Origin: Rufibacter hautae
GTDB lineage: Bacteria > Bacteroidota > Bacteroidia > Cytophagales > Hymenobacteraceae
NCBI RefSeq assembly: GCF_008271695.1
Contig: NZ_VKKY01000002.1
Location: 1,364,001-1,428,000, forward strand
Direction of reading: 5' to 3'
DNA: 64,000 nucleotides
The notes beneath the pieces were generated by a model. That model had not been told where the DNA came from. It ran no database searches and saw only the letters and a program-made list of their open reading frames with translations. Positions 36,401 through 44,934 of this stretch are shown one piece after another. The first letter of the stretch is position 1. Every line of letters starts with the position of its first letter. The position numbers were made by a program, and so were the translations under genes.

Positions 36401-37579
36401 CGTTTAGATGCTTTTTTCATTCTGTTCTGGATTGGGGCAGTGGTCGGTTTACCGATTTTGTTCAGGGCCACGGATCGCAGCGGGTCTATCAAGTGGTTAA
36501 AGGCATCAATGGGTTCGTTGGTGGGCCTACCGGTGGTTTTATCCACCTCCCATTTGTAGTTATTCAGCTCTTTCCGGAGGTTGACACTGCGGCGGGTCAC
36601 GTTGATGTGGTAGCGCTTCAAAATGTCTATACCGTTTAGGATACTGTCAGGGCCTTTCATCACGCCTTCGATCCGGAAACCCATGTCTTTAATCTCCCTC
36701 ATTGACTTAGGCTCTGAAGAGTTGGCAATGATGTCCTTGCGCCGGTCAAAGCCCAGCTCATCCAACTTCTTGCAGATGGCCGGGTTGGTGAGACCATGGT
36801 CATACATGAGCTCATCTACCCACAGTTCCCCGTTCTGCATGTAGACATCAGGAACGCCTGTTGGGTCGTTGGTGAAACCGAAGTCCATGCCGGTGCCGAT
36901 GTGCTTTGCGTCTGTCGGTATTTCATCACAGAGGGACCAGTTGCGCAGCACCAGGCCTTCAATCTTTCCAGTGAGCCCACGGGCATACACCCGCCACAGC
37001 TCCTCGTCTTCGTCACGCAAAGCCTCAATGGTGGCCCGCTGCATATCGGAGAGGAAGGGGTTGTGCCGGTGGTCAGAGATGAAGGTCTGCACGAAGGGTT
37101 TGCCTATCAGGTGCTCATGGACCCAGAACTCTGCGTTGGGGTTGTAGTCAATGTAGGACTGATACGGGTACGGAGGAACAGCTCCTTCCAGATCAGGTAC
37201 TCCACCCCGTTGCCTCGTTCACAAACAGGTAGTCCCGCTTCCCTGACTTTGCATCCTGCGGCCCGTCATAACTCTTGTACTCCATAATGGAGCCGTTGTT
37301 GAAGGTGAAGATCCGGTCTGACTTGTTGTAGGACTTGATGAGCCGCTGGAGCATTGCCGTGTTGTCGTAGATCTCCACGGCATCACGAAGCGCACCGGCT
37401 TTTAGGTTGGTAATGTCCTGCCCTAACACTGTGCAGACCTTGCGCGGCCGCTCGGACAGTTTGGTGAAGAGCACCTGCAGGATGTTGTAGGTCTTCCCCG
37501 AGCTGGTGCCGCCCTGACCCACCACCACTTGGGCCGTGGCGTTGTAGTTGGCTTCGTACAGTACGGAGGTCTCAAACAT
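36397..37579 (-). pseudogene. Terminase large subunit (two frameshifts)
   Basis: The ATPase start is clear: MFETSVLYEANYNATAQV, Walker A VGQGGTSSGKTYNIL, and later FTFNNGSIMEYKSYDG. Frameshifts near 37200 (after FVNEA) and near 37150 (before YQSYIDYNPNAEFWVHEHL) precede the nuclease part with HIGTGMDFGFTNDPTGV, NSSEPKSMREIKD and a C-terminal KKASKR. It would pump DNA into the prohead and cut concatemers; it is now inactive. It follows the small-terminase gene with a shared ATG/stop position. Confidence 0.85.
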
Positions 37580-37890
37580 TACAGGCTGACTTCTTTCTCA
37601 CTGGAGGCGATCTTTGCCTCGGATGGCAGGATTCGAACTTCCGTCTGCATGACAGGCAAGGCAGCGGTTGTCTCGCTTTCCGTCTTCTTAGGCACTACGT
37701 AGCTGATGAACTTGGCCAGCGTCTCCAGGTACTCCTTAGGGTCTTCAATCTCCTCCAGCTTCTGCATGGCTTTGGCCATACCGGCCGAAACCAAGTCAGT
37801 CACCAACTCCTTTGCGGTACGGGTAACTTTGTTGGGTGAGCCTTTCTCTCTCCACCCGGTCTTGGGCTGTCCCTTCTTCTTACCTGGCAT
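37579..37890 (-). CDS. Terminase small subunit-like protein
   Basis: An intact 103-residue protein, basic at the start (MPGKKKGQPKTGWREKGSPN) and then helical (TAKELVTDLVSAGMAKAMQK), ending in an acidic/Ser tail. Position immediately upstream of the large terminase with overlapping stop and start suggests the DNA-recognition subunit. The domain is not strictly recognisable. Confidence 0.6.
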   Translation of the reverse strand: MPGKKKGQPKTGWREKGSPNKVTRTAKELVTDLVSAGMAKAMQKLEEIEDPKEYLETLAKFISYVVPKKTESETTAALPVMQTEVRILPSEAKIASSEKEVSL

Positions 37891-38105
37891 TTCTATTTCA
37901 ATCTATTTTAAATTAGCGCTTACCTTAACGCACGCCGTCATTGTAACCTTAATGGTTAGAACTGAACCAACGGGTTTAAGCTAAACATTTAAATTATTGT
38001 TATTGTTTTACTTTCAGTATACCCATCTAAGATACACAAAAATAATGTATTATGCAAATAAATAAACCGGAATTTGAATCAAAACACGCCCCTTAATTTT
38101 ATTAT

Positions 38106-39280
38106 TTTGACTTCTTCGTCCTGAAGAAGTACTGGCGGGAGAACTGGGACTACCGGAAAGAGAACTAGCTAAAGGACTACTCACAGTCGGCAGTAGACAA
38201 TAACAGCCTGAAGAACGACCTGGATGCACTCAGTGCTTTGGGTAAGAAGAACCCTTCCCTCACCTCTGCGGAGCTGGTGAACCTCTACAAGGAAAGCAAG
38301 CACGGCACCCGGGATTTAAGGGAACCCTGCTTCCTGGACCTGTTCAAAAGGGAGATAGCGCGTAAGCACGCTTTGGCGCCTCCAGCCTCATCACCTACTC
38401 TTCCCTCTACAACACCCTGCACGGCTATTGCTCCGGCAGGCTTCCCATGACGCAGCTCACAGTGGGCTTCCTGAAGGACTACATCCTGCACCTGCAGACC
38501 ATCGGCAATAAAGGCACGAAGCAGAAAATGCGGCCCTGCTCCAACGTCACCATCAGTACTTACCTCAAGATCATGGGCAGCGTGGCCAAGTCAGCCATGC
38601 AGGAAGGGCTCCTGGACTATGCCGCCAATCCCTTTACCAATGCGGAAGAACTGATCAAGGGCAAGAAAGGATTCAGGAAGAAGCAGCCGCTCAGCATGGA
38701 AGCCTTGGGCAAGCTGGCCGAAGCTGATTTCTCCGGCATCAAAAAGGGGAAGAACCTGACTTTGTCCCGCGACATCTACCTTGCCCAGTACTACATGCAC
38801 GGCTCCCGGGGCGGCGATGTGCTGGAGCTCAAGGTTGCGGACGTGCAGGACCGGCTACGCTACACCATGCGCAAGAACCGTAAAGGAAAGTCCATTGTCC
38901 TTACCCCTGAGCTGATGGCCATCCTAGATAGGTACATGCCTAGGAAAGGTGAAAGCCGGACCTTTGTTTTTCCGGTCCTGGAAGAAGATTACCTTTCTTT
39001 TAATAAATTCACGCAGAAGAGCATTCGGGACAACCGGAAGGCCACCGTCAACCGTAATCTGAAGCGCATTGCAAAGCTTTTAGGCCTGGAGCCCTTCACC
39101 ATGCACACTGCCCGGCACACCTTCGCCAACGAGGCGCTGAAGCACACGGACCTGCGCACCATTAAGGCAATGCTGAACCATTCCTCGCTGGCCACGACCG
39201 AGGTTTATGTGAAGGACCTGCTGGAAGGGGAAGACGATCTGGCCACCGCCGCCATTTACTCAAGGGTGAAGCTCGAGTAA
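38106..39280 (+). pseudogene. Tyrosine integrase with TAG and frameshift
   Basis: A SAM-like core-binding domain (LKKYWRENWDYRKEN, TAG at 38166-38168, LKDYSQSAVDNN; LYNTLHGYCSGRLP) and a catalytic domain carry the tyrosine-recombinase residues: Arg in HGSRGGDVLELKV, HTARHTFANEAL, and the final Tyr in HSSLATTEVYVKDL. A frameshift near 38365-38375 separates FKREIARKHA from FGASSLITYSS. The N-terminus is cut by an in-frame stop at 38094, so the true start is lost. It lies 116 bp from the right direct repeat, as expected for a prophage integrase. Confidence 0.85.
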
Positions 39281-39395
39281 AACCATAGTAAAACAACGAG
39301 GGGTATTCTAAGGACAAATCGTGTACGCTTCCTCCTATCAACCCCTCATTTCTACCCCCTTTAACCCATTATTTAGTCCCGCAATATGCTTATCT

Positions 39396-39416
39396 TGTTA
39401 ATGAAAAGTTAAAGTA
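39396..39416. repeat. Putative prophage attachment site attR
   Basis: Direct copy of 11172-11192 with one mismatch in 21 bases. It contains GTTAATG (39397-39403) and GTTAAAG (39408-39414) with 11-base phasing and so also looks like an operator for the adjacent kinase gene. Confidence 0.55.
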
Positions 39417-39419
39417 AGG

Positions 39420-39447
39420 TTTGCCCTCATTTAAGCCTTTATCTTTG
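39420..39447 (+). promoter_or_regulatory. Promoter of the two-component operon
   Basis: TTTG at 39420-39423 and TATCTTTG at 39440-39447, 16 bases apart, match the Bacteroidota consensus closely. The kinase ATG (39453) lies only 5 bases after the -7 box, so the transcript would be nearly leaderless. Confidence 0.6.
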
Positions 39448-39452
39448 TAGGG

Positions 39453-41597
39453 ATGAGAAAGAAAACATTGCTTTGGGTCATTGTGCTGATGACTATCTCG
39501 CTCATAGGGCTGATAGGGTTCCAGGTCTACTGGATCCATCATGCAGTACGGATGGAGGAAGAGGTTTTTGACCGGAACGTGCACGATGCCTTGCAACAGG
39601 TAGCCCGCCGGTTAGAAACCAAGGAGGCGGTGTTTTACCTCCAGGAAAAAGCTCCCCAGATCAGGGCGGCGGCATTATCCCCCGAAGCACCAGTGGTGAT
39701 TGATAAGGTCCGCCCGGCAATCACCATTAAACAGAAAAAACAGGCTAAAAACACCCATCCTACTCCTGCCCCCGCGGCTCCAGCCAATGTTACTACCGTG
39801 GCTCCGGCCCGGCTCACCTTGTCTCCTGTGAAAGTGATGGTGACCCAGGCAGAAGCCCTGACCATGGCCCGCGCCCAGGAGCCAACCAGGTACCAGGAAC
39901 TGCACGGCAGAACGTACGTGCGCGAGGCCCAAACTGGAAGCCAGGGGAAAGACAACCAGGACCTCTTTGGGAAAGGCCCCGCCGATTCGGTGATTGTCTG
40001 GAAAATCCTGGCCTCACAGAAATCCCAGATAGACTCCCTTTTCCGGAAAAGCAACTCCACCCACTTTATGCGGTCTAAGGTGGACTCTGCCTTTGTCCTG
40101 CGCATGAGCTATGACTCCCTCACCCGGGCCAAACAGCAGCAACTGCTACGGCTTCCTTCCAAGAACATCAAGGCCGTGAACGTGCGCGGCAACGTCATAG
40201 ACGTGGTTACGGATACCCTGCTGGGCAAACAGGTATGGCAGGCCATTGCTTTTTCCCAGGATTCTGTGGTGAATGGCCAGAAGATGGTACGGTACTACCC
40301 GTCTATTAGAAGTACGGCTAAGTCAGGGACTATTGTGCTACAGGGCGCCAAGTCCCTTACGCCTTTGTCCCTTCCTTCCGCTGTTCAACCCGCCAAGGCA
40401 CCCGCCCAAGCCCTTCAGCCGCAGGTAAGCCCCGAAAAAAACAAACACCAGAAAGCCGTAGCCAAAGTACAGTCGCTGAACAAGGTGATGCAGCAGATGG
40501 CGGTGGAGTACGTGCGGAAAGAGAAACCATTGGCCGAGCGCCTGCAGGAACTGAAGGTGAATGACCTGCTCACCACGGAACTGGCCAACCATAACATCAA
40601 CATCCGCTACAACTGCACCCTGCGCACGGCAACCGGGTCTGGGAACCTCAACCTGATTCTGACCTCTTCCCCTAACGTACTCATCCCTTCTAATCTGCGG
40701 GAGAACGAATACGCGGTACGCCTTTTCCCCAATGACGTAATGACGGATCCCGGCTTCCTGCTCCTGAACTTCCCGGACCGGAACCTCTATGTGTGGCAAA
40801 GCCTGTTGATTCCGTCGGCTATTTCGGTGCTGTTCACGCTCATTATTATCCTGACGTTCTCCTTCACGCTGTACACCATCCTGCGGCAAAAGAAGATTTC
40901 CGAGATCAAGAATGACTTCATCAACAACATGACGCACGAGTTTAAAACACCTATTGCCACCATTTCGCTGGCGTTGGATGCACTGGTGAACCCCAAGGTG
41001 CGGAAAGACGAGGTGCGGGTAGACTATTACGCGCGCATCATCAAAGACGAGAACCGGCGCATGCACCAGCAGGTGGAGAAAGTGCTGCAAACAGCCCAGA
41101 TGGAGCGCCGCACCCTGCAACTGGCCTTTGAGGAAGTAGACGTGCACCAACTCATCAAGAAAGCCGCCGAGCCGTTCCAACTGCACATTGAGCAGCGCCA
41201 AGGCACCCTGGATTTGAAATTGGACGCCCGCACGCCTTATGTCTGGGCCGATCCGGGCCACCTGGCCAACATGATCGGTAACCTGCTGGACAACGCCAAC
41301 AAGTATTCGCCCAACGCGCCCAAGATCGTGATCCAGACCACCACCATTTCCAAGGGGCTGCACATCTCCGTGGAAGACCAGGGCTCCGGCATGTCGCGCG
41401 AGGCGCAGAAGAAAGTATTTGAGAAGTTCTACCGGGTGCCCACCGGCAACGTGCACAACGTGAAAGGCTTCGGGCTGGGGCTGAGCTATGTCAAAACCAT
41501 GGCCGAGGCCCACGCGGGCAGTATCCATCTCCGTAGTGAACTAGGCAAAGGCAGCAAATTCACGTTGTGGCTTCCTTTCCAAAAACATGTGGCTTAA
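39453..41597 (+). CDS. Membrane sensor histidine kinase (HisKA/HATPase)
   Basis: 714 residues: membrane helix 1 (TLLWVIVLMTISLIGLIGFQ), then a large extracytoplasmic region of about 420 residues. This region has a Pro/Ala-rich stretch (HPTPAPAAPANVT) and no recognised sensor domain. Membrane helix 2 (VLFTLIIILTFSFTLYTIL) is next. The HisKA H-box is FINNMTHEFKTPIATISLAL with His at about residue 495. The N box is NLLDNANKYSPNA, G1 is VEDQGSGMS and G2 is GFGLGLSYV. It pairs with the response regulator 31 bp downstream. Related kinases in Bacteroidota sense envelope state; the signal here is unknown. Confidence 0.9.
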   Translation: MRKKTLLWVIVLMTISLIGLIGFQVYWIHHAVRMEEEVFDRNVHDALQQVARRLETKEAVFYLQEKAPQIRAAALSPEAPVVIDKVRPAITIKQKKQAKNTHPTPAPAAPANVTTVAPARLTLSPVKVMVTQAEALTMARAQEPTRYQELHGRTYVREAQTGSQGKDNQDLFGKGPADSVIVWKILASQKSQIDSLFRKSNSTHFMRSKVDSAFVLRMSYDSLTRAKQQQLLRLPSKNIKAVNVRGNVIDVVTDTLLGKQVWQAIAFSQDSVVNGQKMVRYYPSIRSTAKSGTIVLQGAKSLTPLSLPSAVQPAKAPAQALQPQVSPEKNKHQKAVAKVQSLNKVMQQMAVEYVRKEKPLAERLQELKVNDLLTTELANHNINIRYNCTLRTATGSGNLNLILTSSPNVLIPSNLRENEYAVRLFPNDVMTDPGFLLLNFPDRNLYVWQSLLIPSAISVLFTLIIILTFSFTLYTILRQKKISEIKNDFINNMTHEFKTPIATISLALDALVNPKVRKDEVRVDYYARIIKDENRRMHQQVEKVLQTAQMERRTLQLAFEEVDVHQLIKKAAEPFQLHIEQRQGTLDLKLDARTPYVWADPGHLANMIGNLLDNANKYSPNAPKIVIQTTTISKGLHISVEDQGSGMSREAQKKVFEKFYRVPTGNVHNVKGFGLGLSYVKTMAEAHAGSIHLRSELGKGSKFTLWLPFQKHVA

Positions 41598-41628
41598 CGC
41601 AAATTCAACCTCCTTAACGTAAGATTTC

Positions 41629-42366
41629 ATGACAACAAACCCTGACACCCGCCTTTTACTGGTAGAAGATGACCCCAACTTTGGGATGGTTCTGAAAGAT
41701 TACCTTGAGCTGCATGACTATGCCGTTACGCTCTGCACCGATGGCATGCAAGGATTGCACATGTTCCAGAAAGAAACCTTTGACGGCTGCATTCTGGACG
41801 TGATGATGCCCCTGAAAGATGGCTTTTCCCTGGCCGCCGATATCAAAAAAGCCGATCCTTTAATGCCCGTTATCTTCCTGACCGCCAAAGCCATGAAGGC
41901 CGATATGCTGGAAGGCTTCCGGATTGGCGCCGATGATTACATCACCAAGCCGTTTGACTCTGAGATCCTGCTCTGTAAACTCAAAGCCATTCTGCAGCGC
42001 AAAGCCACGCCGGCCCCGGCCGAAAAATTAACCGCTACCGAGTACAACCTAGGCTCTTACCATTTTAACTTCAAAACCCGGCTCATCACCCGCGGTGCGG
42101 AAACCCAGAAACTTTCGCCCAAAGAAGCCGAGTTGCTCCTGTTGCTGTGCCAGTACCTGAATGACGTGCTTCCGCGCGAAGTGGCCCTAAGCAAAATCTG
42201 GAAAGACGACAATTACTTCACTGCCCGCAGCATGGATGTCTTTGTGACCAAACTCCGAAAATACCTCAAAGGCGACCCATCCGTGGAGATCATCAACGTC
42301 CACGGCAACGGTTTCCGGTTGGTAGCGCCCGTCACCGAGGCTCACGTTCTAGCTCCTATTGCCTAG
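41629..42366 (+). CDS. OmpR-family response regulator
   Basis: 245 residues: receiver domain (LLLVEDDPNFGMVLKDYL) with the phospho-acceptor Asp at about residue 57 in GCILDVMMPLKDGF, and the Thr/Lys switch residues in PVIFLTAKAM and YITKPF. A winged-helix DNA-binding domain follows (LSPKEAELLLLLCQYL, ALSKIWKDDNYFTARSMDVF, VEIINVHGNGFRLV). It is co-transcribed with the kinase. It would bind tandem direct repeats such as GTTAAAG at 39397-39414 and 11163-11190; this is inference from family behaviour. Confidence 0.9.
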   Translation: MTTNPDTRLLLVEDDPNFGMVLKDYLELHDYAVTLCTDGMQGLHMFQKETFDGCILDVMMPLKDGFSLAADIKKADPLMPVIFLTAKAMKADMLEGFRIGADDYITKPFDSEILLCKLKAILQRKATPAPAEKLTATEYNLGSYHFNFKTRLITRGAETQKLSPKEAELLLLLCQYLNDVLPREVALSKIWKDDNYFTARSMDVFVTKLRKYLKGDPSVEIINVHGNGFRLVAPVTEAHVLAPIA

Positions 42367-42559
42367 AGCCAGCTATCTTCCTCCAAAACAACAAAGCATG
42401 TTCTCTGCCCGATTTTATAAAAAGAGGCATAGAACACGCTTTTGCTTTATACACGGGTTAATTGAGACGAGATCATGCTTCCCTCCCATTCAGCTCAAAT
42501 TTCAAAAGTAGGGAAGACACCTTTATTCCCCAACCAGAAATCACAACATGGCAAAGAAA

Positions 42560-42631
42560 GTAGGGGCAATCCCAAGTGGTTGCCCATTTAGGTGCAGAAC
42601 GTAAAGGGCAACCACTTGGGATTGCCCCTAC
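42560..42631. repeat. Large perfect inverted repeat (MITE/REP-like)
   Basis: Two perfect 26-base arms (42560-42585 and 42606-42631; the left arm begins GTAGGGGCAATCCCAAG) enclose a 20-base spacer in the 442-bp gap between the response regulator and coaD. There is no T-run adjacent, so it is not a simple terminator. The G/C-rich ends and perfect symmetry suggest a mobile or repeated palindromic element. Confidence 0.8.
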
Positions 42632-42667
42632 AAAGAAGGGATCAGCATTTTGAAAATGACACCATCG

Positions 42668-42703
42668 GTTTTGAGGCTATTTTTCCAAAAAGAGGCCTTA
42701 AAC
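42668..42703. repeat. Dispersed intergenic palindrome, copy 2
   Basis: GGTTTTGAGGC and a matching complementary right arm (GGCCTTAAAC) around TTTTTCCAAAAA; a member of the family described at 53635 and 57631. Confidence 0.5.
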
Positions 42704-42808
42704 AGCCAACGCGGAAACATTTGGGGTAATTGAGGGGTACAGGAACAGAATATTTTCAGCATCTTCACCGCCGAAAATCCTTTAGCCCAACCCCTCATCT
42801 GCTATTTT

Positions 42809-43300
42809 ATGAAGCGCATCGCCATCTTCCCTGGTTCTTTTGATCCTTTCACCAACGGACACTATGATGTGGTGCAGCGGGGTTGTGAACTGTTTGACAA
42901 CATCATCATCGCCATTGGCAACAACAGCAGCAAGAACCGCTATTTTCCGGTACAGGAGATGGTGTCCATCATTGAAGGGGTGTTCAAGGATAATCCGCAG
43001 GTGTGGGTGCAGGCCTACAAAGGCCTTACCGCCGATTTCGCGAAGGAAGTGGGGGCCAAATTCCTGCTGCGCGGTTTGCGTAACACCACTGATTTTGAAT
43101 ACGAGAACACCATTGCGCAGGCCAACCGGCACATCAATCAGGAGTTGGAGACGGTGTTTCTAATCACCTCGCCCTCACTGGCGGCCATCAACTCTTCCAT
43201 TATCAGGGAGATTCACCGTTTCGGAGGCAACGTGCAGGAGTTTATACCGTTCAGCCTTTCTTCATTGCCTTCAAATAGTCCCGCACCACAAATTGAATAG
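42809..43300 (+). CDS. coaD: Phosphopantetheine adenylyltransferase
   Basis: A 163-residue enzyme catalysing 4'-phosphopantetheine plus ATP to dephospho-CoA, the penultimate step of CoA synthesis. The nucleotidyltransferase signature GSFDPFTNGHYDVVQRG is near the start. LLRGLRNTTDFEYE and the C-terminal SSIIREI complete the family pattern. The length is a little above the usual 150-160 because the Pro/Ser-rich tail (SLPSNSPAPQIE) extends into the convergent Nudix gene, with 50 bp of tail-to-tail overlap. Confidence 0.95.
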   Translation: MKRIAIFPGSFDPFTNGHYDVVQRGCELFDNIIIAIGNNSSKNRYFPVQEMVSIIEGVFKDNPQVWVQAYKGLTADFAKEVGAKFLLRGLRNTTDFEYENTIAQANRHINQELETVFLITSPSLAAINSSIIREIHRFGGNVQEFIPFSLSSLPSNSPAPQIE

Positions 43301-43982
43301 AGGTGTAAGACTCCGGCAACACCTCCAGCACTTCGTCTGGGGTCATGAAGCGCACTTCTTCAATGAACTCCTCGGCCTGCGGCTTCATGTAGGTGTCATC
43401 TAGGCACTGCATGGTAAACCAGCTGGTCTTCTTCAGGATTTTGTTTCCCTTGTAAGCGTAGGAATGCCAGGTGTTGGGCAACTCTCCGGTGATGGCCACC
43501 TTGATGTTACACTCCTCCTCTACCTCGCGCAGGGCGCCCAGGGTAGTTTCCTCAGACTTCTTGATCTTGCCTTTGGGAAGGTCCCACATGCCCATGCGGT
43601 AGATCATCAGGATTTTTCCGTCCTTCACCACCAGGCCACCGGCCGCCTTAATAATCTTGAACTGATCTTTCAGGTGCTCAATGAGTTTCTTCTTCTTGTC
43701 GGTGACCAGCGTGAGAGACTCCAGTTTCTTGAGTTTCTTTACTTCCATGAGCCGCACTAGGCGGTCAATGAGCACAGAGTCAACGTCGCGGATGAGCACA
43801 TCGCCCACCAGGTCCTTGGAGGTAAACTGATCGTCTTTACCGAGCACTAAATCGTATTTGTGCTTAAAGATCTTTTCACTGCTTTTTTTAATAATCAGTG
43901 GGATGTCGTTGATAAAGACATTCATGAAGTTGTCGCTTATGTAAGGCGCGTAAGGAGGTACAAAATAAGAAAGAATTTTCAT
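43251..43982 (-). CDS. Nudix hydrolase with N-terminal extension
   Basis: 243 residues. The N-terminal 100 residues (MKILSYFVPPYAPYISDN) form a domain typical of Bacteroidota Nudix proteins. The Nudix box GKIKKSEETTLGALREVEEE, extending into CNI, follows from about residue 140 (GX5EX7REUXEEXGU with Cys at the Gly position). The family hydrolyses nucleoside diphosphate-X compounds; the substrate is unknown. The start is set at ATG 43982 because the text before it is only three residues. It is divergent from pyrE with a 56-bp shared promoter region. Confidence 0.85.
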   Translation of the reverse strand: MKILSYFVPPYAPYISDNFMNVFINDIPLIIKKSSEKIFKHKYDLVLGKDDQFTSKDLVGDVLIRDVDSVLIDRLVRLMEVKKLKKLESLTLVTDKKKKLIEHLKDQFKIIKAAGGLVVKDGKILMIYRMGMWDLPKGKIKKSEETTLGALREVEEECNIKVAITGELPNTWHSYAYKGNKILKKTSWFTMQCLDDTYMKPQAEEFIEEVRFMTPDEVLEVLPESYTSIQFVVRDYLKAMKKG

Positions 43983-44038
43983 AGGGCACAAGACGTAGGA
44001 GGCAGGAAAACATTCCTACTATTTGTGTAATTTCGCCC

Positions 44039-44677
44039 ATGCCACACACAGAAACCGCCGCCCAGATTGCGGCTTACCTCCTTGAAACCCAAGCCGTGCG
44101 CCTCCGTCCGGAGCAGCCTTTCAAGTGGAGCTCCGGCTGGAACTCCCCTATTTACTGCGATAACCGCGTTACGCTCTCTTATCCGCATATTCGTTCTTAT
44201 ATTAAAAGTGCCCTGGCCCAGGCTGTCCAAGACCGATTTCCGGGCGTACAAGCCATTGCCGGGGTAGCCACCGCCGGCATTGCCCAAGGTGCGCTGGTAG
44301 CAGATATACTGAACTTGCCGTACTTATACGTACGTCCTGAGCCAAAAAGCCATGGAATGGGCAACCAAATTGAAGGAAAATTACAGGAAGGCCAGCGGGT
44401 TGTACTCATTGAGGACCTGATTTCTACGGGCGGCTCCTCGCTCAAAGCAGCAAAAGCGGTACAGGCCGCCGGTGGCGAGGTCATTGGCATGGCCGCCATT
44501 TTCACCTACGGTTTCGGCCAGGCTGATGAAAACTTCTCCGCCGCAGGCATCCCCACCATTTGCCTCAGCAACTACAACGCCCTCCTGGAAACCGCCGCTA
44601 CCCAAGGCTACATCTCCCAGGAAGCCATTGCTACACTGGAGCAATGGCGCCAGGCTCCCGAGACGTGGGGAAAGTAG
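44039..44677 (+). CDS. pyrE: Orotate phosphoribosyltransferase
   Basis: 212 residues converting orotate and PRPP to OMP in pyrimidine synthesis. The PRPP-binding motif VVLIEDLISTGGSSLKAA is at about residues 121-138. FKWSSGWNSPIYCDNR near the N-terminus and YVRPEPKSHGMGNQIEG are characteristic of PyrE. The length matches the family. Start at the ATG of 44039. Confidence 0.95.
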   Translation: MPHTETAAQIAAYLLETQAVRLRPEQPFKWSSGWNSPIYCDNRVTLSYPHIRSYIKSALAQAVQDRFPGVQAIAGVATAGIAQGALVADILNLPYLYVRPEPKSHGMGNQIEGKLQEGQRVVLIEDLISTGGSSLKAAKAVQAAGGEVIGMAAIFTYGFGQADENFSAAGIPTICLSNYNALLETAATQGYISQEAIATLEQWRQAPETWGK

Positions 44678-44680
44678 TTT

Positions 44681-44931
44681 ATTGAGAGAATGAATGATTG
44701 AAGGATTGAATGAATGTGGGAATTAGTGAGTGGCGAAGGCAATTAAAGTAAAGATAAAATCTCCCAAGCTCTCGGTTGTTCACCATTTTAATCGGATCCA
44801 AAACCTGTTTTGGGGCTACTTTTCAGAATTTAGCCACTAAACAGGTTTTGTTCCGTAAAGTCCCCCATGAGCCTTTTACTTCTATATTTTTAGAATATTC
44901 TCTCATTCATTCAACCTCTCATTCCTTCAAT
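44681..44931. repeat. Possible 250-bp MITE-like element between pyrE and the phosphoesterase
   Basis: The left end (ATTGAGAGAATGAATGATT...) and right end (...CTCATTCCTTCAAT) are imperfect inverted complements rich in GAATGAATG. They enclose about 180 bp without a gene, including the palindrome at 44799. Low certainty: the simple GAAT repeats could be coincidental. Confidence 0.35.
44799..44850. repeat. Dispersed intergenic palindrome, copy 3
   Basis: CAAAACCTGTTT and AAACAGGTTTTG are perfect 12-base complementary arms around a region containing GGGGC and GCC blocks. Confidence 0.55.
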
Positions 44932-44934
44932 AAA

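Larger units (their letters stand above)
11172..39416. mobile_element. Decayed tailed-phage prophage of about 28 kb
   Basis: The region contains small and large terminase, a portal-like protein, a ClpP-like prohead protease, a scaffold-like protein, a capsid candidate, tape measure, tail and baseplate proteins, holin, endolysin and a terminal tyrosine integrase. No repressor or lysogeny module is recognisable. Most structural genes carry in-frame stops or frameshifts and the integrase is broken, so excision and particle formation are very unlikely. Local base composition is uneven: AT-rich patches at 11.4-12.7, 23.8-26.2 and 35.0-35.7 kb interrupt phage genes of host-like GC content. The boundaries are set by the direct repeat at both ends. 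Confidence 0.85.

Noticed and set aside
11497-38168. Alternative genetic code (TAG, or TAG and TAA, read as glutamine) in the prophage
   Set aside because: The stops fit Gln well, but TGA also occurs inside genes, TAA serves as a normal terminal stop, and about ten frameshifts plus an inversion show decay. No suppressor tRNA or phage release-factor gene is seen.
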